From Steinernema hermaphroditum (taxonomy: Eukaryota > Nematoda > Chromadorea > Rhabditida > Steinernematidae), in assembly GCA_030435675.1 (NCBI GenBank), contig CM059622.1, positions 15,624,001 through 15,688,000 on the forward strand: a DNA stretch of 64,000 nt. Reading direction: 5' to 3'. A program made the translations under genes and the position numbers. Positions 29,809 to 42,291 of the stretch are shown one piece after another. The stretch's first letter is position 1, and each line of letters begins with the position of its first letter. The notes under the pieces were generated by a model. That model was given only the letters and a program-made list of their open reading frames with translations. It was not told the DNA's origin and did not search any database.

Positions 29809-32800
29809 CATATTAATCAAGAGTATGCACATTGCCTATGCTTTTTGCTACGTGCGTCGACACAAAGGTTACATATTTACGGACATATTTTTGGTTATAT
29901 TTCACTAGCACATTCAATGAACCACATAGTCTACAGAATCTGGTCTCCTAAACGAGTCTTTGTCTTCCTCCCATCTTCCAGAGCTATAAAAACATCAGGT
30001 TTTCTCCAATTCATGCCAGTCTCTTCGTTTTATATGTAGTTTACTCTATAACGGCTCTCCTTCTTGCAGTAGTCCGTTCTATAATGCTTTGTATACTTCC
30101 AAAAAACGTGCCATAAAATCACTTTTTCAATGAGTAAGGGAATGTCGTCTGGTCGCGAAGACCCTTCAAGTTATCTGATGGACCTTTGTCTCATGCAATT
30201 CTGCGAACGACACAGAAAAGTCTGTCTAGGACCGCTCTCATCTCCCATTCCCATGCTCTCACCTCCCAGTCTATTCCCGTCTTTCACATAAATATGCATG
30301 GTTCCTCGGAAGTGAGCTCTAGTCAAGCATGTAACGTTGCAGAAAAAGCTCCTTATACATGTGCTTCACTAAACAACCCCGATTTGCACACTTGCCGCAT
30401 GAATGATTCAAATTAGCATCACTGGTCTCAATGTTCGGCTTTTCGCCGAATCAATGTTGTCCCCTTCGCGCCATAGACGTCCCTTAGGCGTGTCCACGCC
30501 TTCCACTCGGAGCGTAGAAAACTCAGCGCGTATCAGAAGATCATATCTGCACAAAACCGTTTCCCTCTTTCCATTCTTCCCCCCAAACGGCAGTTGTTTT
30601 GACGAACGGCGATGATGACTGACCGGTCAGCGGCGGAGAGATTAGACGATTGTTGCGGTGCACGCATAAAAGGACCCGGTTGGTCGTTGAGACTCGCATA
30701 AACGTCATCGCCGCGCCGTCCTAATCTAATTTTGTCGAAAGTGAGAAAGGGTTCAGTTTGGGTACTCCTGACGAAGTTTTCCCTTCTGGTGTTTTGAACG
30801 CCCGTCTTGCCCCTTCCCTTTCCAACCTTCGAACATGTAAGATCGAAAGGAAAACGGTAAGCCTAAAGTAACTAAACTGCATGTGAGGTGCTGCCACTCA
30901 AGCAGCTTCAAGAAAAAGACGTTTCAAGGTGCTAGAATCTGGTCTTGTTAGCTACAAGGGAGAGGTGCTATGCAGTGTCTCCGGTTCCCAATAACAGGTC
31001 AAAGATGGATATTAAAGATGTATTCCATTAACATTGAAATATGTGTTTGCTCATTTTTCATCGAGAGCACAAAGTATCTTAGGCAGTTTATATGCGCTTT
31101 TCCCTTCCGATTTCCCCTAATCTCTTGTCAACCTTGTGTTATGCGTTTGAACACTGCCCTAATAGGGTTTTCGAACCATTCAGTGTGTAAAATTTGAGGA
31201 TACAGGACACGTAGGAACGTTTTTTCTTCCCAGGATGTTGCGCATTTTTCCAATGTCTTGTTTTTATAGCTCGCCTACTTTATAGCTTAAAAATTGCATT
31301 TGTATCGTCTGAAATTCGGAACACGTCCTTGATGATCCAGGAAACTTCCACTCCAGACCTGATCCGATACTCTGTTTAGACTTACTCTTAAAAGAGATTT
31401 CATATTTAAAGAAAATGTCCTGGCACAATGAGTGTCCTGCGTGAATTTTGTTTACTTAAAGGCATGCCTATGAGTGAGGTTTATTAGATGAGGCAGAGGA
31501 GAGAAAAGGGAACGATGACTTGAATACACTACATTACAAGGGAAGCTTCATAGTGCATCTCTTAGTTGAACGAGCATCCATGATACCGTAAGCGTTGGCG
31601 GCTGACAATCGAATGCTTGCGAAGGAAACCCGTTCCACGTCGTCAAAGCGATTCATTGGTCAGTTCCCGTCATTGTTTATCCCAGCGCAGTGCTGACAAA
31701 ATCGTGCAGTATCGTAGTTTGTGCGTCTATTTGGTCATGATTTCCTGCGAGGATCTCCTGAAATTCTGGGATCGACGTGACCTCATTTGTCACGATTCTG
31801 TGATATTATGGCGCGAATCAGTCTTGTCTTGGTGTCCAGTGAAAATAATTATTTCAGGACCGAATAATCCTATAGTTTGTCACCACTCTTCGCGGGTGGT
31901 CCATTGTCGCGACTGCCGACAATACCAAAAACGTGTCATACGACGCTAGCATAAACTTGTAAGTTTGGTTTTTATTGCATTGTAATTAAATGCGTTGGTC
32001 GTTAGCTGATGTGCTACGAACGATTCTTACCATACTCTACATATCTAAACAATGTTCTCAGTCAGTGATTCCAACGAGTCCACCGACAAATGACAACACG
32101 GTCAGATGTGTGCAAAAAATGCACCAAAAAAACGAAAGGATTTCTCTATTCGTCTCCGCCCTCTCACAGCGGTCTTTCCGAACGGTCGCAAAAGAAGGGA
32201 CGTGTATAACACAGCTGAGTTGTCGATCGTTGTCAAATATTGCCTTTTGTCGGAGCCAGAAATCTTTCAAAATGTTCTCTTTACTGCGGTACAAAATGCG
32301 TGTGATTATAACGCACATACGTAAGTGGAAAAAGGACTCAAAGTAGATCTTTTGATTTTTGATTTCGCGCACCATTCGTAACTGTACCATCGAGACATCT
32401 CAGCGGCGACGTCATCGCGAGTGAAAACTCAATTAGATCACGCACACGGAAGGACACTTCTTTGCATCTTCCGTCGAGAATGTTCTAAAAAGTGAAATTA
32501 AGAACTTGGAATTAGGACAAAAATCGAAGTTCAAAGATATTCGAGTCGGATTGTACAATGCAAACGTCTCTCAACAAAAGAATACAAAAACCCATCAGTG
32601 ATTTGTATATCCATTGATATCAAAGCTTCTTAGACCACTGCAGTCTATAGCTTTGAGTGAACAGCGATCGGTCGGGTCCACTCTCCCTCTCCGAGGGTCC
32701 CCGAATGAGATAAATGAGCGGTCCTTGTTGGCCCATTAACCCACAGGGTATAAGCGCTCGCGTCTCCAAGAAGGCCTGGTCATCAAAAAGCCAAGGAAAG

Positions 32801-35800
32801 CCAAGGTCATCATCTCTTCCACGCCTCGACGTACAGTAATGGGATCGCTGGGGTCGACTTTTCGATCCATCCTAGTATGTGTTGAAGTAACGATTTCAAT
32901 TGCAAATCGGGTATTATGCCATGAATCGGATATTATCCCATATTATTCCGGAGTCTATCCCATGAAACTCGAGCTAAAATCGCACCTTTGAACTTTGACA
33001 AGCTCAAGTGCAAAATTCGACAAGTTGATTCAGTTTCAGCTCAAAGTGATGTTTCATTCCTGGATATTTCGAAAGATTTCAGTCCGAATTTCACGTCAAG
33101 CTTGAAGGGTCAACAATTGCTGAGCGCCGATACTGATCAGCGCTTATACCCTGGGGGCAATATACTGATCAATATACTGATCAGCTTTGCAGCGATGACC
33201 AGTCGATCGGCACTCTCTGCGTTCCACTTCCCTGTTCCAAACTTCATGATTATACTTCTATATTCTTGCATCTTTTTTGCAAAGAATACCTCCTATCTTG
33301 TAGGCCATTCCCGTTCTTTGCACCATACACTCACTCTCAGATTGCCATCAACGGTCGCTGCGTGCAAAAAAACCAGTTCCCAGACGTCTTGTAGAAAACA
33401 ATCCTTGAATTCTTGTCCATGTAAACAGCCATCTCATCTTTTCGTTCCCGAAAACTCGTTTCCTCTCGCTAAATTTCTCACATGTGACCCACAAAAGGCG
33501 GCCGAAAATAGGTTTCATAATTGAAATCGTTCGGAAATGTGATTATTCTTCTTTTTTTGAATGCTTCCTTTCCTCTTTGTCACCAGCTGTCTCAATTGTG
33601 AAATTCGAAGACGTTCCCGCGAACTCTCAACTACCGGTTTCCGTCGGCGCCGAATATTTATGTCCGATTGTTGCGTTCTGCGCGCGAGGCCCCGGTTCGC
33701 AGGCTGCGTGAACCCTGCTGCGCTTGAAAGGAGGCGTGTGGGTGCGCTACGCGAACTCTCGCTTTCATCGGATTGTGTTTTGATATGCATGTGGTGTCTG
33801 AATTTTATGGACGAAACTGATCCTGGTTTAAATGGATGCTAGATGAAGTCTAACTTCAGAGATGTTTCTAGGGACGTGTTTTTAGTGGATAGGCGTAAAT
33901 GGTAAGATGTTTGTTATAGTAGTCGCCGTAGAGTGACAGCGAATATCACATCGTCTATGGGATCAAGCACATGTTGATCACCTTCTCTGTAGCTTCTCTG
34001 TTGTTCTCAACTCTAATTACACTTTGAAGTACTTTATTAGGCCACTCGCGAAAAGCTATCCCACCTGTCAGTTTTGAATGCCATTTTTTTGCCATAATTA
34101 CCCGGAGCCGAGCCATCTGAACCGAGACAGAGCCGATCCAAAGCCCATCCAGTAAGGATTATGTGAGAACAAGACCCATCTATAACAGTGATAACCGCCA
34201 AACTTACGCAAAACCCGTACGTATAAGTATGGGTTCAACATGTTTTAAGTAATTTTAAACTTCAGCCTAAGACCAGGTTTGCCGAAGCCATCACGACTGC
34301 AGGCAAGGTTCAGGCTCATGTAATAACTTAAAACTGAATAATCTTTTGCTTGTACGTATCTGTTTTGGATGAGCTTGGCGAGTATCACTGTCATATATGA
34401 GTCTTTTTCCCCGGGTCTTTCTCCCCTAAATCCCCCACTTAGATGATCGCTTTATATACTGGGAACAATTCCGACTGTTCGCGCAGACGATCAGAGACAA
34501 AACGGAATTCAAATGTGGCAAACGCATCCCTTTGGCAATGAACGCAGAACATAACGATTAATTTTTGTATCTTCGGGATATCCAGAAAATCCTCTCCAAT
34601 TACGCAGCAGCTAGTGGAAGAGCGCGGCTTAAGCAAGTGCACTGGGATTAGTGATGCATGCGAAGCGAGCAGGAAACCTTTTAATCAACAGAACGATGTC
34701 GTTCCGCGGCTGCTACGGTTTCATATTCTCGAGGTGAGTATAACATAGTTTCATACCGTAGAAATTTTCAGACTCGTTTCGATCAAAAATTTTTATATCT
34801 TTTTGTATCATTATATTCGTTAACTCTTTCCCAAAATGCACTACAAAGTTACTCATCAAAGCACATTCTGAGGTTAACCCCAAGGGCATTATCACTGTGG
34901 TACTGTGGCTGCGTTTGCGGCAATTCAAGTCATTTGGGCTATTAATATCTGGATGCCACGACAATTGGCTCCCATTTGGACACGCCGAATTTTTAGGAAC
35001 GTGCTTTATCCTGAGGCTGAGTTAATCTTGTTTGCCGGTAACGCAGGGACTGTAAAGAATACCGCTCCTGGTGGAAATCTTCAGAGTCGTTTCGATCGAA
35101 AAGTTTCAACAAAAAAATTTAATTTTTCTTGTTCTGAGCGATACGTGCAAGGAGCATTCTTTGAAGTGTGATTCGTGACCTTTAAAGAGAGAAAGCGCAC
35201 GTAGTGTTGACACACGTTGGCAAAGAAAACCGTAGATAAAGAACTATGGTGAGTGAATCCTTAAACTGTTGAACACTTGAACCATGTGAACCCAGTTTTT
35301 GTCATGAACCAGTGATGACCATTGATCCATCAGTGTTGCTCCCATGTCTTAAAAATGGGCCATCGCTTCGTTGTAAAGTGGATATGTTTTAGGTGTTCCC
35401 GACCTTTTTCGATTGATTCAGAACTGTCGAGCATCCCTGTCTTATACATAGGTACTTATACCTTTCCAGATCACAATAGAACGCTTTTTTCGATGATTTT
35501 GTACGAAACGCTATAGAAGGCTTAGTCGGCTTCTTAGCCTCTGGTATTCAAGGCCTTTTGTGAGCCTACTGTGAGCCTTCTGTGAGCCTTCTGTGAGCCG
35601 GGATGACCAAACAACGACCTTCCTCGGAATTCAACGAATTCATTCAATCGTAAAATGAATCAAATCCTTTTGAGAACGATCCGCGTTCTTTCCTTAATTG
35701 GCTTCCGCCTCATTCATCCACCGTATCCCACCATAAAATCCTAATTTCCCCGTTTCCCAAAATAGACCGTGAAATCACGACGCAACCAGTAACCGTTCGT

Positions 35801-36457
35801 ATCTCTAATTCGATGATGATGACGTTTTGATCTCTTTGTTCGGACCACTCCAAATTAGCCGTCGAAACAAGAAATCCCAGTGCTTCTCGCGTCGCTCACG
35901 TCCCGTCTTCGTTAGCGCCGCCGCGTCACCGCTTTCTCATCCCCCTCTAGATGAGTCGGTGAAACGATCGAGCCGATCGCCGCGCACGTTCCTTTCAGGC
36001 GGCGTCACAAAGTCAGAAAACCACGAGCGGCGATCCGGATTCGCTTCTTCTTCCGGTCAACGCACGCAGTCCACTCTGCAACCCTGTCCCGCTCCCCTCT
36101 CGGAGCGTTTGTTTGTCGGCCGTCCAACTGAAGACGACTGCGAACGACTGCTCTATCGATCCACACGGCGATCATCTGTTTTTGTTTATTGGCTTCCATT
36201 CGGAACTTTAATCCTCGCGAGTGAGTGAGGGAGGGTGTGTTGGTGGTGCCATTGTGATTGAGACCCTCTGGGCACTCTGGCGTTTCCTTCCTGCCTCGAT
36301 GAGTCGTGTAGAATCCCTCACCCCAGTTATTACTTAAACAATCACTGGAATCTATAGTTTAGGTGGATCAGGCTTGCTTCTACTACACAAAGAGCTTCAG
36401 AACCATAGAATCCGTACCATTCTTGAAATGGAACTTTGTATATTTCTCAATAGTATA
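29809..36457. other. Gene-poor intergenic stretch
   Basis: No gene is supported. GC-rich patches lie at about 30.45-30.75, 33.6-33.75 and 35.87-36.2 kb. The first has ATAAAAGG-type promoter words, but no following exon could be assigned. Short repeats: ATATACTGATCA twice at about 33163-33182; TGTGAGCCTTC-type units four times at about 35560-35600; and a direct repeat containing TTCAGA-TCGTTTCGATC at about 34762 and 35077. The longest ORF (32988-33524) lacks an ATG start and any motif. Confidence 0.4.
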
Positions 36458-36601
36458 GAGGGGTGGACCACATGGTAAGTGAACGTATCCTTCTAATACG
36501 TTTTCCACTTATTGTCATGATGACACTATAGTTTTTTAAAATAGCTTTGGTGATAGAACAGGGTTAATGAAAACGCTCACTTACCATGTGATCCACCCCT
36601 C
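36458..36601. mobile_element. 144-bp MITE flanked by TA
   Basis: Terminal inverted repeats of about 25 bp (GAGGGGTGGACCACATGGTAA... and its complement, one mismatch) are flanked on both sides by TA, the target site of Tc1/mariner-type elements. The interior is AT-rich and non-coding. It would be mobilised in trans if still competent. Confidence 0.8.
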
Positions 36602-37228
36602 TAAAACGATGCGGTTAAGAACATCGACGGTCTGCCTTGGTCAGTTTCTTCTCAGTCCGGGTCTTAACCCAGCACGCCAGATAGCCACATACAAAGAAGA
36701 GTGTGCTTGGTTTGATTCTCCGATCTCGAGTTCGAGTCGCCTCTTTCGACTCGACTCGATAACTCGGCGAGTCCGACCCGACTAAAACGAAGTGGTCGAT
36801 CACAACGTGGTGAGACCCATAATTTGATCCATATGGCTGCTCATATTTTATGCGTACCGAGCCGCCTGGATGCATTACGAAGCAAGATAAACACAAGTCA
36901 CCCAAACACAGCAATGCCCATTCCCTCACTTTATCGGTCATCTTTTTCAATTGGACGACTTTTCCAGTTGGCTTAGATAACCGGCGCATGCATAGGTCAA
37001 TCTCGGCGCTCGTTTTTGCTTTTCCATACCATTTTCTATTGAAGTCTCGTATTTTATTATACCTTCTCTTTTTTTTCGACTGATCAACTCACAAAAACAT
37101 GATAGGGAACTGCCGCCATTTTATGATCGGTCACTGTATTTGCATTTGCGTAATGTTATTGTCACAATGGAATCGATTTGGCGATAAGCAGATGGACTAG
37201 GGCGACGTTGGACAAGGTAGTGGGAACT
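36602..37228. other. Intergenic with GACTCG-rich simple sequence
   Basis: About 36715-36785 is built from CTCGAGTTCGAGTC/GACTCG words. Similar words occur near 14.5, 41.4 and 50.5-50.9 kb. No gene is seen. Confidence 0.4.
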
Positions 37229-37607
37229 AGAGATGGAATACCACACGCAACGGCTGGAGCATACATGGCCAGAATAAGCACGGATATCGTTTGCCTAATT
37301 TGCTTCGCCAGTGCGCATAGAGTAGTTAAATAATTAATCTACACTTTCGTTACCGGATACCGCAACTTTCAATTCAAAAATTGAGAGAAAATCCAACGGC
37401 TGACTCCAACCGGCTGGGCCAACCGGTTGGAGCCAGCCGTTGGATTTTCTTCCGATTTTTGCATCCAAAGTTTCGAAATCTGAATTCGAAAGTGTAGATC
37501 AATTATTTAACTACTCTATGCACACTGGCGAAGCAAATTTAGCCACCGATATTCGTGCTTATTCTGTCCATGTATGCTCCAGCCGTTGCGTGTGGCATTC
37601 CATCTCT
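37229..37607. mobile_element. 379-bp near-perfect hairpin element with no spacer
   Basis: The left arm (37229-37418) and right arm (37419-37607) are reverse complements with few mismatches, meeting at a centre with CCAACCGGTTGG just right of it. It contains no ORF of interest. It could be a foldback transposon or an inverted duplication. If transcribed it would make a long double-stranded RNA. Confidence 0.8.
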
Positions 37608-38875
37608 GGTGGGAACCCTATTACATCCATACAAGATATATTTCCCTTTCATGTGTCGAATGTTTGTGTCCAAGAGCACATTTAATGATCATTTTATGAG
37701 ACTCAGGACGCGCTATTTTCGTCGACTTCCACGACAAACAGAGCAAACACTAAAAATTTAGATGGTTTTCGAAAACAGATGTCCCTATTATGTGCAATTT
37801 TCCATTGTTTTTAAGAGGTTTCGCATCGTAAACAAACCAGAGAACATGTTTATGGATGTTAAGGGCCTCCCTGGTGCCCATTATTTTGTTACAAGCAAAA
37901 CCTTGTGGGTCATTGTGTTGGGTTCCACAATGGAACTCAATGCAAACTTTGGCGCGAAACTATTTCATTGTATCTTGTCTCATCTTTGATAAGACAGGGC
38001 CGTTTTTCTAGATATCACCAGCTGAGAGTTTGCTCTATTTTACGAGAACCTGTCTGCTCGCATAATATTGCCTAGAGCACACTAAAATATCACTTTTTCG
38101 GTCTAGTTTTATCCGCTGCTCAATCCTCTCCTTCTCTCCATGAGCGATATCCTCAAGAATTCCCAATGATACTACAAATAGAGCCGACTTGACCTTAGCA
38201 GTCACCAGAAATATCCTTCTGGGATATGTGTCTACGCAGCCTAGCCAATTCGCTGCCCAATCGCATATCACGATGTGAATTGAGGTATTAATAGACATAT
38301 TTTAAAATCACAAAACTATTTTGTTTCATAACAAATCTTTGAGCAAAGCTCTGTCATGTGGGTGGAATTTGATCGCATTGTTCTGTGTAACAAATTGGTG
38401 CACTATTACGACAACTGCTCTTCTGGGTCACAACTGTTGTTTTCGGTAGGCGTATATTTCGCAATTTCACCACCCAGCAATTATCGCGGAAGATTTGGGC
38501 CAGAAAATTTATGAGGAATCAAGTGATCGGCCATGTGTCATGGTAACTAAAATATTGAATTCAGCTGAGCTCATTCGAATGTTTCTTGGCCATCAAAGGG
38601 CTGTCTATGATGACATACGACCGCATGCTATCCATGACCATCCATGATAGTCCATATGCAATATCCATCAGTGAAAATGGCTTTAAAAAAGTCCCACCGC
38701 CATCACCGTGATTTATGTTTTTCACTCCATGTTTTATATCTACTCAGAATTTTGTTCATTTGGAGGCTGCTTGAGGTCTCCTATGTACGGTTAACAAGAA
38801 ATCAAGAGAATCAAGGTTATCGTTTTGAGACCGAGAACGGTGACGGAGAAATTTTGTCGAATATTATACGCAGTT
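37608..38875. other. Intergenic, no gene seen
   Basis: Short ORFs only. Overlapping CCATGA/TCCATGATAG words occur at about 38630-38650. Confidence 0.4.
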
Positions 38876-39445
38876 TATATAAAAGGAGGCCCAGCCTTGA
38901 GTGATGCGATCATTGTGTCAGCATAGTATGTCAAGAGAAGTTGTACTTGACACTTCCATCTTTAAAATCATAACATCTTTTGATAGCAGCTATCAATCAT
39001 AACAGTTTTTGATACAAACTACGTTACACCCAATCACGTCACCGAATATGAGAGAGCTACCATATAAAGTGTTCTCCAGTGGGCCGGCTGGAGTTTCATC
39101 AGTTTTTCCTTTATTTGGGGGCCCGAATTGTTGTTTCTGGTCTGTGATCTATCGCATCAGTGTGGCGAGATAACTGCGCTTGTATAGAGTCTAAATTTTG
39201 CGCCTTAATATATGTTTGTGACCCCTCAGATCCATGTTATTAGCAACTGATGTCTGATGACCTGATGATATGCTCTCCTGGCACACGATTAAAGAACCGG
39301 CTTTCCATTATGCATTTCCTTCACAATCGCACTTATTCAATGATCATAAAGATGTCACATTGACCCAAATTACGCCGCGTTCATTTCGCCATTATTTCTT
39401 GAAACCGCGTCCTAAAGGTCTACTTGCAGATGCCAATCAGCCACC
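38876..39445 (+). promoter_or_regulatory. Two candidate core promoters upstream of the 73-residue membrane protein
   Basis: TATATAAAAGGAGGC (38876-38890) has a TGTCAGC initiator about 32 bp on. The string TATAAAAGGAGGC is shared with collagen A's promoter. A second TATAAAG at about 39063 has TCATCAGT about 30 bp on. Either could feed a 5' UTR exon spliced to the CTTGCAG acceptor at about 39430. No coding exon lies in between. Confidence 0.45.
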
Positions 39446-39667
39446 ATGATTCTGCCTCAGTCTGAACCACAAAACGGCTCGTCGACGCCGACAGTGATCG
39501 CCGTCGTCATCATGATCATCGTCGTCGCGCTCATCTTCTTCTTCCACTGCAGCCTCGTCTACTTGGGCAAGAAGGAGCAGCAGAAGGTGCGTCCGCCGCC
39601 TCAGCAAAGCGTACACATCGAGAAGGCATGGAACATGCCGCCACCGCAGTACGCCGAAGTCTATTGA
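39446..39667 (+). CDS. Small single-pass membrane protein, 73 residues
   Basis: No known family recognised. There is a short polar N-terminus (about 15 residues), one strong transmembrane segment (about 16-41: VIAVVIMIIVVALIFFF then LVYL), a basic stop-transfer GKKEQQK, then a proline-rich tail ending in PPPQYAEVY. P-P-Q-Y fits the PPxY ligand of WW domains. The start lies in a strong context (GCCACCATG). There is no cleavable signal, so the N-terminus is probably outside (type III). A small ORF beginning at 39430 is out of frame. It resembles the proteins at 48533 and 52966 in layout but not in sequence. Confidence 0.65.
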   Translation: MILPQSEPQNGSSTPTVIAVVIMIIVVALIFFFHCSLVYLGKKEQQKVRPPPQQSVHIEKAWNMPPPQYAEVY

Positions 39668-41743
39668 AGAGATGCTGTGCAGCCAGAAGAAGTACGCATA
39701 ATGGTCGTATTTATTTGAAGAGAGCACTTATTGTAAATAGAAAATGTTGTGATCGATTTGTGTAAATATTGTGAGTAGATTAAAGATCAGAGATGGTTAT
39801 TCGCTGTGGACCGAGACGTATGAAGTAGCTTACCGCAGTAAATGACTAATCAGCATGAGGAACACTTTAGTAAAAATGAAATTCTGCCCCAAAAGACTAC
39901 CTTGAAGCATCAGAAGTCTCCACATCAGCATACACAAAACGAAAACTGATTGAAAATATGCATTTCCACCACCTTCATTTGGCGGTTGGCACTTGGTTTT
40001 TAGGGCGATTCATAAGTCGACATCCCATTGGACTAAAAATGGAACACAGGAACGGATCATGGCTAATGCATTAAGTGGACCGGGAGCAGTTCTTTAGCAA
40101 GAAGACGATAGAATCAAGCTGAAATCCTGTCCCAGAAGACTACTGATTGATTGTATTTGTGTGGAAGAGCCCGACTTGTGTTCCCGAGGCGGTATAGACT
40201 CTTCGGCTTATCGTGACGCTACTGTGGAGTCAAGCTAGTGTAACGGTCTTCTTGGTAGCTGCTGGGATGCTATTCGGACGTGTCTCCTGGTGTATGTGCC
40301 GCTACACCATGATCATCCCGTAAAGAAGGGGTCCGTAAAGACCTGGACCTTCGCTGGAAGTGTTTTTGGCATACTATTAGGTAGATCGATCATCCATGGA
40401 GTTAACATCATATCACGTATAAATATATTATTCATCTGTGGTGTTCCTTAGTTTTGGTCCCCACAACTACACAGACAATCCACAATTCTATTGACGTTAT
40501 CACGTAAGTGAAGGACCGGAAATGTTTGCAAAAACAGTTGTGTTATTATTTGAGAATTAATTGATAAGGAGACTGTTTTGACTGGATGGCTATAATTATC
40601 ACGGTGGATGAGAGAACGCGCACTTCCGGAACAGCTTTAGATCATGGAGATCCTTTTATAGCCTACTTGTGTCATTTTATTTTTAGTCACATATCCATTA
40701 ATCTTCGGCGTTCTCCGTCATTTTGACCAGAGATCGGCCAACGTAATTCATTAGATCCTTTTGATAAATGCATGAACTCTATGATTTTACGACGCATTCT
40801 ATTTTTGGCGACCTTCAGCCGTTGTGGCTTCATTGCTTATTCATTGCTTTCGAGCGCGTTGTTTTGACCAAGTGTAGCTAAAGTTGCTTTGCAGCTGATG
40901 TGAATCACCCAATGTCCCGGCTGAAGAACGTACTCTGATCGAATTGACCCGCTTTTTCTAAATTTAAAAACCCATAAAACCCGTGATTGAAGAACTTCCG
41001 CAGCGTGCAAAAAGCAATAAATAACTATGCAGTGACGGTATCCACTTTGAGTCGACCTGAACGTGTTCTGATTTATGTATCTCCCGCTGCGCTCGGATTA
41101 TTTTTAATCGTTTAACTTGCATGGATCAGGGGCGAAACGCTAAAAAATGCAAGCTTATGGAATCTGAGAAATAGCCCTAGCTGTGCGTGTAGAACCTTAG
41201 AATACCGTATGAGCAGTTGGTTGAAGAACTGCCGTCGATCATGGTCACTTCGCGAGGCTTTCTCATGAACGTTCAAGGTCGTTCTATTTTGAAAGCTCTA
41301 TCACGTATTTATGGTGAGCATGATGTGTTTATTTCATTCATCTTTCGCGCTGTGGGCTCCTGCAATTCCTTGGGCTGTCCTGTATTATTTTGATCTGTAG
41401 ACCAAGCTCTCGGGTCTCGAGTTGGGCTCGAGTGCTATACCGATTCCTGGAGGTTGGCTCTGCTCAGAAATTGACATATTTCGATCAAAGCTCATGACCA
41501 CAATATTGTGAATTGACGTGGGAACTTTATGAAGTCTCTGAGTCAGATACCACTAGAGTAGGCAAGTATAACCTTAAAATCTTATCGGTCTATTTGCATT
41601 TTACTCTCTGAACAGCTTTCGAAAGTTCTATACGCAATCCGTGAGACAATGTGCAGAACTGCTTGTTAACTCGGTAGTTAGTATCATAGGAGAACGCCTC
41701 AACGCACAAGACTCCTGAGATATACGTAAGTCGATCTGTTTAT
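39668..41743. other. Intergenic, no feature seen
   Basis: A probable 3' end of the membrane-protein gene (ATTAAAG at about 39778) lies at the left. Nothing else is supported. Confidence 0.4.
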
Positions 41744-41907
41744 GCGGGGAAGCGCGAACGCTGTCCCCTGACTCAAAAATTTAGCTGTTGGCCAACTCCA
41801 ACTCGGAGCTGCCACACGGGTCAGCCGGGAGCGAAAGTGCAATGTCCCAGCCTCGCCATGGATTCCCCGCCTTGCTGATCGCGGGAAGATCCCAGCCAGG
41901 TAAGTTT
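41744..41907 (-). ncRNA. U1: U1 snRNA, copy 1
   Basis: This is the 164-nt RNA of the spliceosomal U1 snRNP. The 5' end AAACUUACCUGG is the 5'-splice-site pairing sequence. Stem-loop I has an AUCA..AAGG loop (U1-70K site), stem-loop II carries AUUGCACUUUCG with the exact AUUGCAC core bound by U1A, the Sm site is AAAUUUUUGA, and the 3' stem is GGGGACAGCGUUCGCGCUUCCCC. It differs from copy 2 at nt 22 (U for C) and nt 33 (G for U, in loop I). It is transcribed away from copy 2. Confidence 0.95.
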
Positions 41908-42127
41908 ATGAGCCGTACTGCGATTGTCACTTATGTGGAGTGCGACCATTCTGTGGCAGCGGTGCGATCCCTGCGCTCCAGAGAAACAGAGAAAATCTAG
42001 AACGTGAATTTATATCTTGGTCAAGAGATACTACACTACATTTCTTGGCTTCTCTGTTGTAAGGCTCCCATACCAATGCACAGGAACTGTTGCGCCCCAC
42101 ATAAATGCCCATCACAGAACGACTCAT
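41908..42127. promoter_or_regulatory. Divergent U1 promoter with two candidate PSEs
   Basis: The two U1 genes are separated by 220 bp. Read toward each gene, both flanks share CACAGAA/CAGGAA, then GCGC-C or CGCACTCC, then CCACATAA at about -35, and ACTCAT/GCTCAT touching the start. This matches the expected place of a proximal sequence element for SNAPc and Pol II snRNA transcription. No TATA is needed for U1. Confidence 0.65.
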
Positions 42128-42291
42128 AAACTTACCTGGCTGGGATCTCCCCGCGATCATCAAGGCGGGGAATCCATGGCGAGGCTGGGACATTGCACTT
42201 TCGCTCCCGGCTGACCCGTGTGGCAGCTCCGAGTTGGAGTTGGCCAACAGCTAAATTTTTGAGTCAGGGGACAGCGTTCGCGCTTCCCCGC
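42128..42291 (+). ncRNA. U1: U1 snRNA, copy 2
   Basis: 164 nt with the same landmarks as copy 1: AAACUUACCUGG at the 5' end, loop I, AUUGCAC in loop II, Sm site AAAUUUUUGA, and the terminal hairpin ending CCCCGC. Apparent ORFs on both strands here are by-products of the RNA. Confidence 0.95.

Noticed and set aside
32988..33524. 178-codon plus-strand ORF
   Set aside because: No ATG at its start, no motif, mixed low-complexity composition, and it overlaps small repeats. Likely chance.
41788..42247. Two mirror ORFs with a matching start (ANSNSELPHGSAGSESAMSQPRHGFPAL)
   Set aside because: They are reverse-strand readings of the two U1 snRNA genes, whose 5' end, U1A loop and Sm site are all present.
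41744..42291. Interpretation as a foldback transposon with 250-bp arms
   Set aside because: The inverted arms are divergent U1 genes; the symmetry is explained by gene duplication in inverse orientation.
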